Shown here piece by piece: positions 43,629 to 52,079 of a DNA stretch of 64,000 nt. This DNA is from RGIG9060 sp052173655. GTDB lineage: Bacteria > Spirochaetota > Spirochaetia > Treponematales > Treponemataceae. Each line of letters begins with the position of its first letter. Position 1 is the first letter of the stretch. The position numbers and the translations under genes are program-made. The stretch covers positions 248,001 through 312,000 of the forward strand of contig JBQMYD010000001.1 in NCBI GenBank assembly GCA_052173655.1, given 5' to 3'. The notes under the pieces were generated by a model. That model searched no databases, was not told the DNA's origin, and saw nothing but the letters and a program-made list of their open reading frames with translations.

Positions 43629-45566
43629 TTATTTTTCCCTGAAAGGATCGTATTTAAATCCTGACCATGACATTCCCAAATGACTTGAAAACTCAAGAGT
43701 ATTAAGTCTGACGCCATGAACAATTACAGAAAGCAAGTTCAAGATCATATTTAGCCCATGACCGAACAAAATAAGTACTACGAATGCAATGAACAACAAA
43801 AAATGTCCCAAAAGTGGACCTGCCATTTCATTTACCGTATTACTTATTGCAGCTCCAGCAAGTCCTACAGCCCATAAACGAATATAAGAAACTACATCAC
43901 TAAAAACGTTTACGACTCCAAGAAGTACACTAATGATATTTTTGCAACTTTCAAGTACAGATTTTACAACACTGCCTTCATAATTTGAAAAAATAAAACT
44001 CAACACAAATCCTATTCCAACAAGGCATATTGCAACCTTACCGATTGGAATTCCGTTTATTACATCTCCAAAACCGAAAACTTCCGAACTTACTACCATA
44101 GATAGTACTACATAGAACATTCCGATTAATTGCATTAGACTTCCCAAATCACCTAAAAACTTAGGCGATCTTATATTACGCACAATGCCCTTTATATGAG
44201 CAACACTTAACTGTAATAAAGCAAGAGTAAAACAGAAAATCTGTAAATTTTGTGCCGTTGTAAGTCCTATACAATCCGGTTTCCAAGGTGGAGACCACAT
44301 TTCGGTTGGAAAAGCATTTGAAATCATAGGAATAGAAAGATTTACAAGCCAAACCGGTAAAAATTCAGCTTTTAGTCCAAACCAAGTACATGTAACCATA
44401 CCCCAGACAACAGTTGCAAATCCAAGTAAAAAGCAAAGTCCTGCAAAAGGAGCAACTCCTTTTTTGCTGACTATTCCTTTTAGAATGAAGAATAACGAAC
44501 CTAAAGTAATTAAAAGCCCATATCCTCCATCACCGAAAATCATGCCGAAAAATATCGTAAAGAAAAATAAAAACCAGCCTGAAATATCGTACTCTGCATA
44601 TCCCGGAACAGTTCCTAAAAAGTCTGTAAGCGGATAAATCAAACTTACAAACTTGTTGTTCTTGAGTTTTGTCGGAACTTCATAAGGATCATCAGGTTCA
44701 TCCGAAAGAATTGCCCAATGATTTTTCTTAGCAGCACCTTCAACGATTTTTAGGTCATCAACCGGTACAAATCCTGAAATCCAAGCAAGTTTTGCCTTTT
44801 CGCTTTCTTGTTCATCGGTATTCATTCCCGAATAAGCATTTTCAAATTCAATGTCTTTTTCATAAAGTTTCATTGTCTTTTTTATAGCTTCCATGAACAA
44901 AACATTTTCGATAAGTTTTGCTTTTATTCGTGAAATATTATTTTTTTCCAAAACAATATCGTCTTTCATTTCTGAAATCGATTTTTCACCAAAAGAATAC
45001 TGAATAATATCTCCGGTCAAACCTTGAGGTCTTTCTTCGTTCTCATAAATAATTACAAATCTAACCTTTGATTTTTCAGCATTCAAATAAATCCTGTTAA
45101 TATTTTCCGGAAAGTTATTTTCATAAAAATCTTTTGAACATTCGCAAGGTAAAAGAAAAATTCCTTTACCGTTAAGTTCTTCAAAATCTTTAGGATTAAA
45201 ATTTCCAAAACAGGACAGTCGCTCGATTTCTTTGTTTAAAAACGAAATTTTCTCTTCACTGGACTTTATCTGTAAGTTAAGTTCAAGCAATTCTTTAGCT
45301 TTTTCCACAGTTTTTTCAGCAGAAAGCTTTAAAGAAGTTTCATTTTTTTTGATTTCTTTTGCCTGTTTTTTACTCAGCTTGATTTCTTGAAGTAAAGACA
45401 AAGATTTTTCCAAAGTTGAATAAGTATCTTTTAAGTTCTGTAGATCTTGCCCTTTTCCTTCAATCTGTTCAAGATGAACCACACCTAATTTTCTAAGGTT
45501 TTCAAGTGCCTCTTTTTTTTCGTCATTTAAAACTACGATAGAGACTTTTTTCATAGGAACAATCAT
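43629..45566 (-). CDS. atpI: V-type ATPase subunit I (stator, a-like)
   Basis: The 645 residues consist of an N-terminal cytoplasmic half with coiled-coil segments (about 30-120 and 215-250), and a C-terminal half with seven or eight helices (FGMIFGDGGYGLLI, SYIRLWAVGLAGAAISN, FGHGLNMILNLLSVIVHGVRLNTLEF). The last block is the conserved a/I-subunit region that forms the ion half-channels. Its ATG overlaps the stop of atpD by 4 bp. The usual length and position are as in other spirochaetal V-ATPases. Confidence 0.96.
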   Translation of the reverse strand: MIVPMKKVSIVVLNDEKKEALENLRKLGVVHLEQIEGKGQDLQNLKDTYSTLEKSLSLLQEIKLSKKQAKEIKKNETSLKLSAEKTVEKAKELLELNLQIKSSEEKISFLNKEIERLSCFGNFNPKDFEELNGKGIFLLPCECSKDFYENNFPENINRIYLNAEKSKVRFVIIYENEERPQGLTGDIIQYSFGEKSISEMKDDIVLEKNNISRIKAKLIENVLFMEAIKKTMKLYEKDIEFENAYSGMNTDEQESEKAKLAWISGFVPVDDLKIVEGAAKKNHWAILSDEPDDPYEVPTKLKNNKFVSLIYPLTDFLGTVPGYAEYDISGWFLFFFTIFFGMIFGDGGYGLLITLGSLFFILKGIVSKKGVAPFAGLCFLLGFATVVWGMVTCTWFGLKAEFLPVWLVNLSIPMISNAFPTEMWSPPWKPDCIGLTTAQNLQIFCFTLALLQLSVAHIKGIVRNIRSPKFLGDLGSLMQLIGMFYVVLSMVVSSEVFGFGDVINGIPIGKVAICLVGIGFVLSFIFSNYEGSVVKSVLESCKNIISVLLGVVNVFSDVVSYIRLWAVGLAGAAISNTVNEMAGPLLGHFLLFIAFVVLILFGHGLNMILNLLSVIVHGVRLNTLEFSSHLGMSWSGFKYDPFREK

Positions 45567-46186
45567 TGCTCAGCCTCCATGTCCTTTTTTGCCGTAAATT
45601 CAAGGTTTTTCTTAGAAATTTTTCCTCTAACAACAGCAGCAACTTGTTGGTCACCAAGATAAACTGAAATTCGCTTTATATTTGCTTTTGTTTCCGGAAT
45701 TTTAACCTTTTCAAAAAGGTTTACACGTTGAGTAGTTGTCCTTAATTCAATATTAAGAAGCCTCACCTGTTCTTCCAAAACTTCTGCTTCCAAATCATAA
45801 GAAAGTGCTTTTTCCATTCTGTCAGCTGCTAAATCAATCCAAAGCGGTTTTTTGTAAAAATCATAATCCGCTCTTTCAAAATCTGCACCTTCATATACAG
45901 GAATAGTAACACCAGCTATATTTCCAACACCTTTTTTTATATTGGAAACCTTCACCATATCAAAATCGAAAGCATCTTGTTCTCCAAAAACATCAATCCA
46001 CTGACTAAACTCTTTTTCCAAAGACTTTCTTTTTTCGCGGACTTCTTTTGCTCTTGCATCTATTACACGAATTTCCGACTGTAGCTGTTGTTTTTTTAGA
46101 GTTAAAGTTGGAAGATAGCGCTGATACATTTTCAGTGCATCTTTTTGAGCTTTAATTTCATTTTTTGTCAGCTTAATTGTCGCCAT
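45563..46186 (-). CDS. atpD: V-type ATPase subunit D (central stalk)
   Basis: The 207 residues are nearly all helical, with long N- and C-terminal coiled coils (KLTKNEIKAQKDALKMYQRY and RVNLFEKVKIPETKANIKRI). This is the antiparallel shaft of subunit D that turns inside the A3B3 head. The C-terminal FEKVKIP motif is typical. It lies 22 bp after atpB and overlaps atpI by 4 bp. No gene for subunit F, which normally binds D, is in the operon. Confidence 0.93.
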   Translation of the reverse strand: MATIKLTKNEIKAQKDALKMYQRYLPTLTLKKQQLQSEIRVIDARAKEVREKRKSLEKEFSQWIDVFGEQDAFDFDMVKVSNIKKGVGNIAGVTIPVYEGADFERADYDFYKKPLWIDLAADRMEKALSYDLEAEVLEEQVRLLNIELRTTTQRVNLFEKVKIPETKANIKRISVYLGDQQVAAVVRGKISKKNLEFTAKKDMEAEQ

Positions 46187-46208
46187 TCAATCACTCGCTT
46201 ATAAAGTA

Positions 46209-47504
46209 TTACGCTTTAGGCCAATACTGTGCTATTAATTCACTTTTTATACCGGTTTCTTCTTTACTAAAACAATCAGCAAGAATTTTCCAGCCCAAAT
46301 CCAATGCTCCCTCTAAAGAAATATTTACGGATAAGTCCATCATTTCTTTTTCAAACATTGCCCCATATTTTAGAAGTTTTTCATCCCATCCGCTCATCAT
46401 GAACCCCATTGACTTTTTTTCAAGGGTATCTTTGTATGAAGAATAAAGACGAATCATACCGTCCATAAGAGAGCGGTGATCACTTCTTGTCTTTCCGTTT
46501 ACGTTTTGTTTTAATCTTGATAAAGAACCGAAAGGTTCAATTCTACCTCCTTTAAGGTAGTATTGTCCTTCTGTAATATAGCCTGTATTGTCAGGAACCG
46601 GATGAGTAACGTCATCTCCCGGCATAGTAGTAACGGCAAGAATCGTAACCGAACCGGAATCTGCAAAATCTACAGCTTTTTCATATCGTGCAGCCAGCTG
46701 AGAATACAAATCTCCCGGATAACCTCGATTTGAAGGAACCTGTTCTTGTGTAATTGCAATTTCTTTCATTGAATCGGCATAGTTTGTCATATCTGTAAGA
46801 AGAACAAGTACATCTTTTCCTTGAAGAGCAAACTGCTCCGCTACTGCAAGCGACATATCAGGAATTTTAATACATTCAACTGTAGGATCGGATGCTGTAT
46901 GAACAAACATAACAGTTCTACTCAATGCACCACAGTTTTCAAGTTCATTTTTGAAAAACAGATAATCGTCGTATTTTAGACCCATACCGCCTAAAACAAT
47001 TACATCTACTTCAGCCTGCATTGCAATTCTAGCTAAAAGTTGATTATAAGGCTCTCCTGAAATACTGAAAATCGGCAATTTTTGGGATACAACCAATGTA
47101 TTAAACATATCAATCATTGGAATTCCGGTACGTATCATTCGTTTTGCCATAATTCTCTTTGAAGGATTTACAGAAGGCCCTCCGATTTCAACAAGATTTT
47201 CCTGCAAAGACGGCCCTGAATCTCTTGGAAAACCGGATCCGTTAAAAATCCGTCCCAAAAGATTTTCAGAAAAACTGACTTCCATTTCATGTCCCAAAAA
47301 TCTAATTTGATCTCCGGTAGAAACACCGCGTCCACCTGCAAATACTTGTAAAGAAACCAAGTCCCCATCTATTCGGTTAACTTCTGCAAGGGAAGTTCCA
47401 AATCTTGTTTCAATTTCGGCAAGTTCGTTATTTTTTACCCCTGTAGCCTTTACAGTTATTACGCTACCGTTAATCGATTCAATTTTGCTGTATACTTTGT
47501 TCAT
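46209..47504 (-). CDS. atpB: V-type ATPase subunit B
   Basis: The 431 residues of the regulatory, non-catalytic head subunit contain GRIFNGSGFPRD, MIRTGIPMIDMFNTLV, PIFSISGEPYNQLLARIA in place of a true P-loop, TDMTNYADSMKEIA and PGDLYSQLAARYEKA. It binds nucleotide at the A/B interfaces but has no intact Walker A. The ATG shares one base with the atpA stop. The length is slightly short of the usual ~460 but all blocks are present. Confidence 0.96.
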   Translation of the reverse strand: MNKVYSKIESINGSVITVKATGVKNNELAEIETRFGTSLAEVNRIDGDLVSLQVFAGGRGVSTGDQIRFLGHEMEVSFSENLLGRIFNGSGFPRDSGPSLQENLVEIGGPSVNPSKRIMAKRMIRTGIPMIDMFNTLVVSQKLPIFSISGEPYNQLLARIAMQAEVDVIVLGGMGLKYDDYLFFKNELENCGALSRTVMFVHTASDPTVECIKIPDMSLAVAEQFALQGKDVLVLLTDMTNYADSMKEIAITQEQVPSNRGYPGDLYSQLAARYEKAVDFADSGSVTILAVTTMPGDDVTHPVPDNTGYITEGQYYLKGGRIEPFGSLSRLKQNVNGKTRSDHRSLMDGMIRLYSSYKDTLEKKSMGFMMSGWDEKLLKYGAMFEKEMMDLSVNISLEGALDLGWKILADCFSKEETGIKSELIAQYWPKA

Positions 47505-49273
47505 TATTCACCGTCCTTGAGCAAAACACTCGCAACCGAATCAAGTCTTCCGTTCTTTTCGGCATAAAGTGAATTCAATTTAGCTTCATTGTTTTTAAAC
47601 TCATCACTCATCCAAGCGGAGTAATTCCAGTCAATAAAGCACTGCCTCAATTGATTAAAGTATATTCTGGCTTCATCTTTATTTGAAAAATCAAAATCTG
47701 ATCCCAAGATTTTCAAAAGCATCTTGTAAACATATTCCTGTCTTTCAACTTCAGCTGCAGCATCAATTGCATCAAAAGAGTTTTGCTGCAAATAAACCGC
47801 ATCCAAAAAATTTCCTTTAAGATAAACAATGTAATCTTCGAGGCTTGTACCTTCTTCTCCGACAACTTTCATCATCGATTCAACGTCCGTTCCACGTTTT
47901 AGATACTTTCTTCCGTGTTCAACCCAATCTTCACGTATTACGCTTTTATACTTTGACCAAGAATCTAAAGGGTGAATTGCAGGATATTTTCGTGCATCAG
48001 ATCTTTCACGGCTAAGTCCATGAAAAGCCCCTACAACTTTTAGAGTTGCTTGAGTTACAGGTTCTTCAAAGTTTCCACCGGCAGGAGATACCGTACCTCC
48101 GATCGTAACAGATCCGATTGAACCATCTTTTAATCGAACGAGACCTGCTCTTTCATAAAAAGAAGCTATGTAAGATTCAAGATATGCAGGGAAAGCTTCC
48201 TCTCCCGGAATTTCTTCCAAACGTCCTGACATCTCTCGCAAAGCCTGTGCCCATCGTGAAGTAGAATCTGCAAGCAAAAGAACATTCAATCCCATTTGTC
48301 TGTAATATTCAGCTAAAGTAACCGAAGTATAAACAGAAGCTTCTCTAGAAGCTACCGGCATAGAAGATGTATTACAAATAATAATTGTACGTTCCATTAA
48401 TGAACGCCCTGTTTTCGGGTCATTTAATTCAGGAAATTCTGTAAGAGTTTCTACAACCTCTCCGGCTCTTTCTCCGCAGGCAGCAATAATTACAATATCC
48501 ACATCTGCGTTACGTGATGTTGTATGCTGTAATACAGTTTTTCCGGCTCCAAAAGGCCCCGGGATACAATAAGTTCCACCTCTTGCAACAGGGAAAAATG
48601 TGTCAATAAGTCTAATTTTTGTAACCATAGGTTGTTCAGGTTTAAGACGTTCTGCATAACAGTCTACAGCTCTTTTTACCGGCCAAGAAAAAGTCATCGT
48701 AAGTTTGTGTTCTTTACCTTTTTCATCCGTTACAACTGCTATTGTATCAGTAATTTTGTACTTTCCTGCACCTACAATTGATTTTACGGTATAACTACCG
48801 TACATTCCAAACGGAACCATAATTCTATGAGTAAAAGCACCTTCCGGAACAGTACCGATATAATCACCCCGTCTTAAAACATCTCCAACTTTTGAAACCG
48901 GTGTAAAATCCCATTCTTTGGAATTAGATAAGCCGTCAAGATAAATACCTCTTTCCAAAAAATATCCGGCTTGTTCAGCCAGCTGAGGCAGAGGATTTTG
49001 AAGTCCATCATATACCTGTCCCAAAAGTCCGGGTCCTAATTGTACTGACAAAAGTTCTCCGGTGAATTCCACGTCATCTCCGCAAGAAACCCCCTTTGTC
49101 ATTTCATAAACCTGAAGCTGAGCCTGCTCTCCGCGAATACGGATGACCTCGCTTTTCAGTTTTTTGCCGCCTACACTTACGTAGCCTACTTCGTTAAGAG
49201 AAACATTCCCATCAAATTTTACGGAAATCATGTTACCGTTAACTGCGACTACCTTACCTTTTGTATCCGTCAT
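47504..49273 (-). CDS. atpA: V-type ATPase catalytic subunit A
   Basis: The 589 residues carry the catalytic P-loop PGPFGAGKTVLQH, the A-type signature CGERAGEVVETLTEFPEL and STSRWAQALREMSGRLEEIPGEE. The long non-homologous insert of A subunits lies at about residues 105-200. It hydrolyses ATP to drive ion pumping or works in reverse. It overlaps the DUF2764-like gene upstream by 4 bp and atpB by one base. Confidence 0.97.
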   Translation of the reverse strand: MTDTKGKVVAVNGNMISVKFDGNVSLNEVGYVSVGGKKLKSEVIRIRGEQAQLQVYEMTKGVSCGDDVEFTGELLSVQLGPGLLGQVYDGLQNPLPQLAEQAGYFLERGIYLDGLSNSKEWDFTPVSKVGDVLRRGDYIGTVPEGAFTHRIMVPFGMYGSYTVKSIVGAGKYKITDTIAVVTDEKGKEHKLTMTFSWPVKRAVDCYAERLKPEQPMVTKIRLIDTFFPVARGGTYCIPGPFGAGKTVLQHTTSRNADVDIVIIAACGERAGEVVETLTEFPELNDPKTGRSLMERTIIICNTSSMPVASREASVYTSVTLAEYYRQMGLNVLLLADSTSRWAQALREMSGRLEEIPGEEAFPAYLESYIASFYERAGLVRLKDGSIGSVTIGGTVSPAGGNFEEPVTQATLKVVGAFHGLSRERSDARKYPAIHPLDSWSKYKSVIREDWVEHGRKYLKRGTDVESMMKVVGEEGTSLEDYIVYLKGNFLDAVYLQQNSFDAIDAAAEVERQEYVYKMLLKILGSDFDFSNKDEARIYFNQLRQCFIDWNYSAWMSDEFKNNEAKLNSLYAEKNGRLDSVASVLLKDGE

Positions 49274-49821
49274 GTCGATTCTCCAAGTATCGTGTCATAT
49301 ATCTTTCGATATGAAGCCATTCCGGCTTCTTTGTTGAATTTTTTTATTCGCATTGCAAGTTTCAATTTTAGAGCATAAGCAAATACTGCATCATCAGAAA
49401 AATTATCTATAGGCTGAATTTTACAAATAAAATCCGCACGTGATTTGTTAAGATAATCTTCTGCATCTAGAGGACTTTCCATTGCAATCGCATTTCTTGC
49501 AATACTCATTACATCGCCGGGAACCTGTGGGAAAAGAACATATTCATCTTCAAAGTCCTTTTTCATTTTTTGTGCTCTCATTTGTGCCAGTGCAATTCGC
49601 AATTTACGTTCAAAATCGTAATATTGATTTACTAATTTTGAGGTGCAAATCGTTTCTTTTTGCGGCGGAGTCAAAGAAAGTTCTTTCATTAATTTAACAC
49701 AGTCCTTATTCATAAAACGAGAACATAAATCTATGAAGTATTCTTCTGTTACAGGAAGCGGATTGCTTTGTGTAATTGAGAAAGCAGGCAACTGCGACAT
49801 TAGATAATACTGTGATGCCAC
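49270..49821 (-). CDS. DUF2764-like V-ATPase-operon protein
   Basis: The 183 helical residues begin YYLMSQLPAFSI and include FIDLCSRFM, YYDFERKLRIALAQMRAQK and AYALKLKLAMRIKKF. I recognise it as the DUF2764-type protein that sits between atpE and atpA in spirochaete and some Bacteroidetes V-ATPase operons. No gene for subunit C is present in this operon, and the size, helical nature and YLMSQLP start make a C-like rotor or collar role plausible; this is inference. It lies 3 bp after atpE and overlaps atpA by 4 bp. Confidence 0.8.
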   Translation of the reverse strand: MASQYYLMSQLPAFSITQSNPLPVTEEYFIDLCSRFMNKDCVKLMKELSLTPPQKETICTSKLVNQYYDFERKLRIALAQMRAQKMKKDFEDEYVLFPQVPGDVMSIARNAIAMESPLDAEDYLNKSRADFICKIQPIDNFSDDAVFAYALKLKLAMRIKKFNKEAGMASYRKIYDTILGEST

Positions 49822-49824
49822 TGC

Positions 49825-50448
49825 CTAGTCCTTTATTTGTGTAATTGCTTCTTTCATTATCTGAGCTGTTTTAGGATTCAAATACGCTGAAAAAAGAGCT
49901 GCAACTGATTCGGCAGAAAAGTCATAATAAGAACTTCCGTCTTTTACTCCAATTTTAAAACCGTTAGACAAAGAAGAATCGGATTTAATTTCCAAACCTT
50001 TCGCAATTTCAGATTTTAAACTTGTTTTAAAATTACTTTCAAGCTCCTTGAGATCCTTTTCTGAAACCAAGATACTCAAATCATTGACTTCATCCTTTGC
50101 TGTCCAAGATTTTATTGTTTCAGGAATAAGTTTCTTTAAGCAATCTGCATTGTAAGCCTTTGCAGTTTCAGAATTTATCAATGCATTTAACTGTGCATTA
50201 ATACCGTCTCTAAACGAAATTAAAATATTGCGGCTAGCCTGGCGAATAGCGTCAATACTAGCTTTTTCCATTCGTTCCGTCTCGCTTTTTCCATTTTTTA
50301 TAATAGAATCAGCTTTTGCCTCTGCCTGTGCAACAATAGCCTTTGCTTTTTCTTCCGCTTCTGAAATGATTTTTGCGGCAGAACTCTCAGCAGTTGCTAC
50401 ACCGTCATGTTTGATTTTATCAATCAACTCTTGCAATTGGATTTCCAT
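49825..50448 (-). CDS. atpE: V-type ATPase subunit E (peripheral stalk)
   Basis: The 207 residues have a long N-terminal alpha-helix rich in Ala, Glu and Lys (AKIISEAEEKAKAIVAQAEA), the classic coiled-coil of peripheral-stalk subunit E, and a globular C-terminal domain with GFKIGVKDGSSYYDFSAESV. It ties the A3B3 head to subunit I. The ATG at 50448 is preceded by GAGGGG; a TTG at 50460 would place the ribosome site inside the gene. No subunit H/G partner is encoded beside it. It is the first gene of the operon. Confidence 0.93.
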   Translation of the reverse strand: MEIQLQELIDKIKHDGVATAESSAAKIISEAEEKAKAIVAQAEAKADSIIKNGKSETERMEKASIDAIRQASRNILISFRDGINAQLNALINSETAKAYNADCLKKLIPETIKSWTAKDEVNDLSILVSEKDLKELESNFKTSLKSEIAKGLEIKSDSSLSNGFKIGVKDGSSYYDFSAESVAALFSAYLNPKTAQIMKEAITQIKD

Positions 50449-50473
50449 AGAACCCCTCAAAAAAATTAAGTTA

Positions 50474-50508
50474 ATTATACTATCACTATGATAAGTCTAA
50501 AGATAGTA
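50474..50508 (-). promoter_or_regulatory. V-ATPase operon promoter with overlapping dyad
   Basis: On the minus strand TTTAGA (50501-50496), a 16-bp spacer and a perfect TATAAT (50479-50474) precede atpE. A 13-bp palindrome, TATCA-CTA-TGATA (50481-50493), fills the spacer. Outer arms TACTATC (50478-50484) and GATAGTA (50502-50508) frame the core promoter, as an operator would. Confidence 0.5.
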
Positions 50509-50512
50509 AAAA

Positions 50513-51493
50513 TCAATGAAAAAAACAAAATTTTGTATAAGATTTAAATACCTTTTCTTTTTCTATAAAAATACCGGGAAAATTAGAATTATTAACTGCA
50601 TCTACAGCTGCCTGTGTTTCAAGACAAAAAGAATTAAATTTATCCGGAGTATAAAATTGTAAAGCTTTTTGATTTGTAAAAAGCTGCATTCTTATTCCGG
50701 TTTCGCAATCAAAAACTTCTGCAACTTTTTTTTCAATTGAATCGGTTTCTCTAAAAAAACAGTGATCAAAAATTCCGTCATTATTTTTTATTGCACAAAG
50801 CAAGTTTGTAAATTCAGAAAAATCTGCACTTGTTCCTGCAGTATCGAGAAATTTTCCTGTAGGTATTTGATTTTTCATTTGCAAATATTTTTCAAAATCA
50901 AGATAAATTTCCGTATTTTTTATAGAATTTTCTAAAAAGCCTTTTCCGCTCAGATTAAAATACGCATGATTAATTATATTTACAGGAGTTTTTTTATCCG
51001 AAACAGCTTCAATATCAATAAAAAAAACATTTTTACATATTTTATAGGTGATACAAATCTGTAAATTTCCAGGAAATCCCTGTTCTCCGTCAGGACTTAC
51101 TCTAAAAAATCTTACACCTTTTTCATCTTTTTCTTTATTTTCAAAAAATTGAAAATCATAAAATTTATCTGAATAAGAGTCAAAACCTCCGTGAAGATAA
51201 TTTTTTCCTTCATTTTTGTCCAAAAAATAAGTTTTACCGTCAAGTAAAAATTTTGCATCGCGAATTCTATTTGCAACTCTTCCTACAATTGCTCCGTAAT
51301 ATGCAGGATTTTTTACATAAGAATCAAAATCATCATAGTTTAAAACAATATTTTTTACTATTCCGGTTTTATCAGGAACATTAAGTGAATGTAAAATACA
51401 TCCGTAGTTTAATGCAGAAAAACTTAAAAATTCATTAGATATGCGTATCAATTTTACATCATTTTTCTTATCAAAATCTTCGATCACAATCAT
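50513..51493 (-). CDS. galM: Aldose 1-epimerase
   Basis: The 326 residues contain YGAIVGRVANRIRDAKF, GKNYLHGGFDSYSDKFY, INHAYFNLSG and a late FCLETQAAVDAVNNSNFP with the catalytic Glu. Galactose mutarotase interconverts alpha and beta anomers of hexoses in the cytoplasm. The length is typical and AAGGAA precedes the ATG. It stands alone on its strand upstream of the V-ATPase promoter, with its own promoter divergent from that of the J-domain gene. Confidence 0.9.
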   Translation of the reverse strand: MIVIEDFDKKNDVKLIRISNEFLSFSALNYGCILHSLNVPDKTGIVKNIVLNYDDFDSYVKNPAYYGAIVGRVANRIRDAKFLLDGKTYFLDKNEGKNYLHGGFDSYSDKFYDFQFFENKEKDEKGVRFFRVSPDGEQGFPGNLQICITYKICKNVFFIDIEAVSDKKTPVNIINHAYFNLSGKGFLENSIKNTEIYLDFEKYLQMKNQIPTGKFLDTAGTSADFSEFTNLLCAIKNNDGIFDHCFFRETDSIEKKVAEVFDCETGIRMQLFTNQKALQFYTPDKFNSFCLETQAAVDAVNNSNFPGIFIEKEKVFKSYTKFCFFH

Positions 51494-51515
51494 AAAAATT
51501 TCCTTATCTATACAA

Positions 51516-51543
51516 AATATAAAACATAAAATAAAACTTGCAA
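51516..51543 (-). promoter_or_regulatory. galM promoter sharing a palindromic -35 box
   Basis: On the minus strand TTGCAA (51543-51538), a 16-bp spacer and TATATT (51521-51516) lie upstream of galM. TTGCAA is its own reverse complement and also serves as the -35 of the plus-strand promoter of the J-domain gene. Confidence 0.4.
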
Positions 51544-51566
51544 AGTAATATTTTTTAACTTACAAT
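51538..51566 (+). promoter_or_regulatory. Promoter of J-domain gene, leaderless arrangement
   Basis: TTGCAA (51538-51543), a 17-bp spacer and TACAAT (51561-51566) end six bases before the ATG at 51573. No ribosome site is present. Confidence 0.5.
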
Positions 51567-51572
51567 TCACTC

Positions 51573-52070
51573 ATGGATTCAATGTTTGATAAATTAGGAT
51601 CTTTGCTTAATGATTATATTGAAAATCCTTCCACAATAGAAGATAGCAGTAAAGTTAAGGTTATAAATTTTACTCAGAACCTCAAAGACGATATTTTAAA
51701 TAAAACAGCCGTAAACAACATGCAATTAAATACAGATTCTTCTAACCAAAATAAAAAAGAACAAAAAAAGACATTTAAAACCGAACATATATTACACAAA
51801 AATGAAAAAAATACAGACAATTCCAAATCTTATAAAATTCATCGTAATATAAAAGCTGTGCCGAAAAATTTAGTACAGGATTTTAAGCTGCTAGGAATTT
51901 CCCCTCCCGGCAACATGGAAATATGCAGAAAAGCTTACAAAAATATGCTAAAAAAATATCACCCGGATAAATACATAAAAAATCCGAGTGATTTTGAAAA
52001 AGCTACCCTCATTACAATCAAAGTTACAGAATCTTTTAGACGCATAAAAGACTGGCTTGAAAATAGTTAA
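51573..52070 (+). CDS. DnaJ-like protein with C-terminal J domain
   Basis: The 165 residues have a low-complexity, Asn/Lys-rich N-terminal part (residues 1-~95) and a J domain at the C-terminus (about 100-165). The latter has YKNMLKKYHPDKYIK carrying the HPD triad at 130-132, which stimulates DnaK ATPase, and ESFRRIKDWLE as the last helix. There is no Gly/Phe or zinc region, so it is a class III J protein. Most bacterial J proteins have the domain first; here it is last. The target is unknown. Translation probably begins on a leaderless mRNA. Confidence 0.8.
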   Translation: MDSMFDKLGSLLNDYIENPSTIEDSSKVKVINFTQNLKDDILNKTAVNNMQLNTDSSNQNKKEQKKTFKTEHILHKNEKNTDNSKSYKIHRNIKAVPKNLVQDFKLLGISPPGNMEICRKAYKNMLKKYHPDKYIKNPSDFEKATLITIKVTESFRRIKDWLENS

Positions 52071-52079
52071 AAAAAACAG

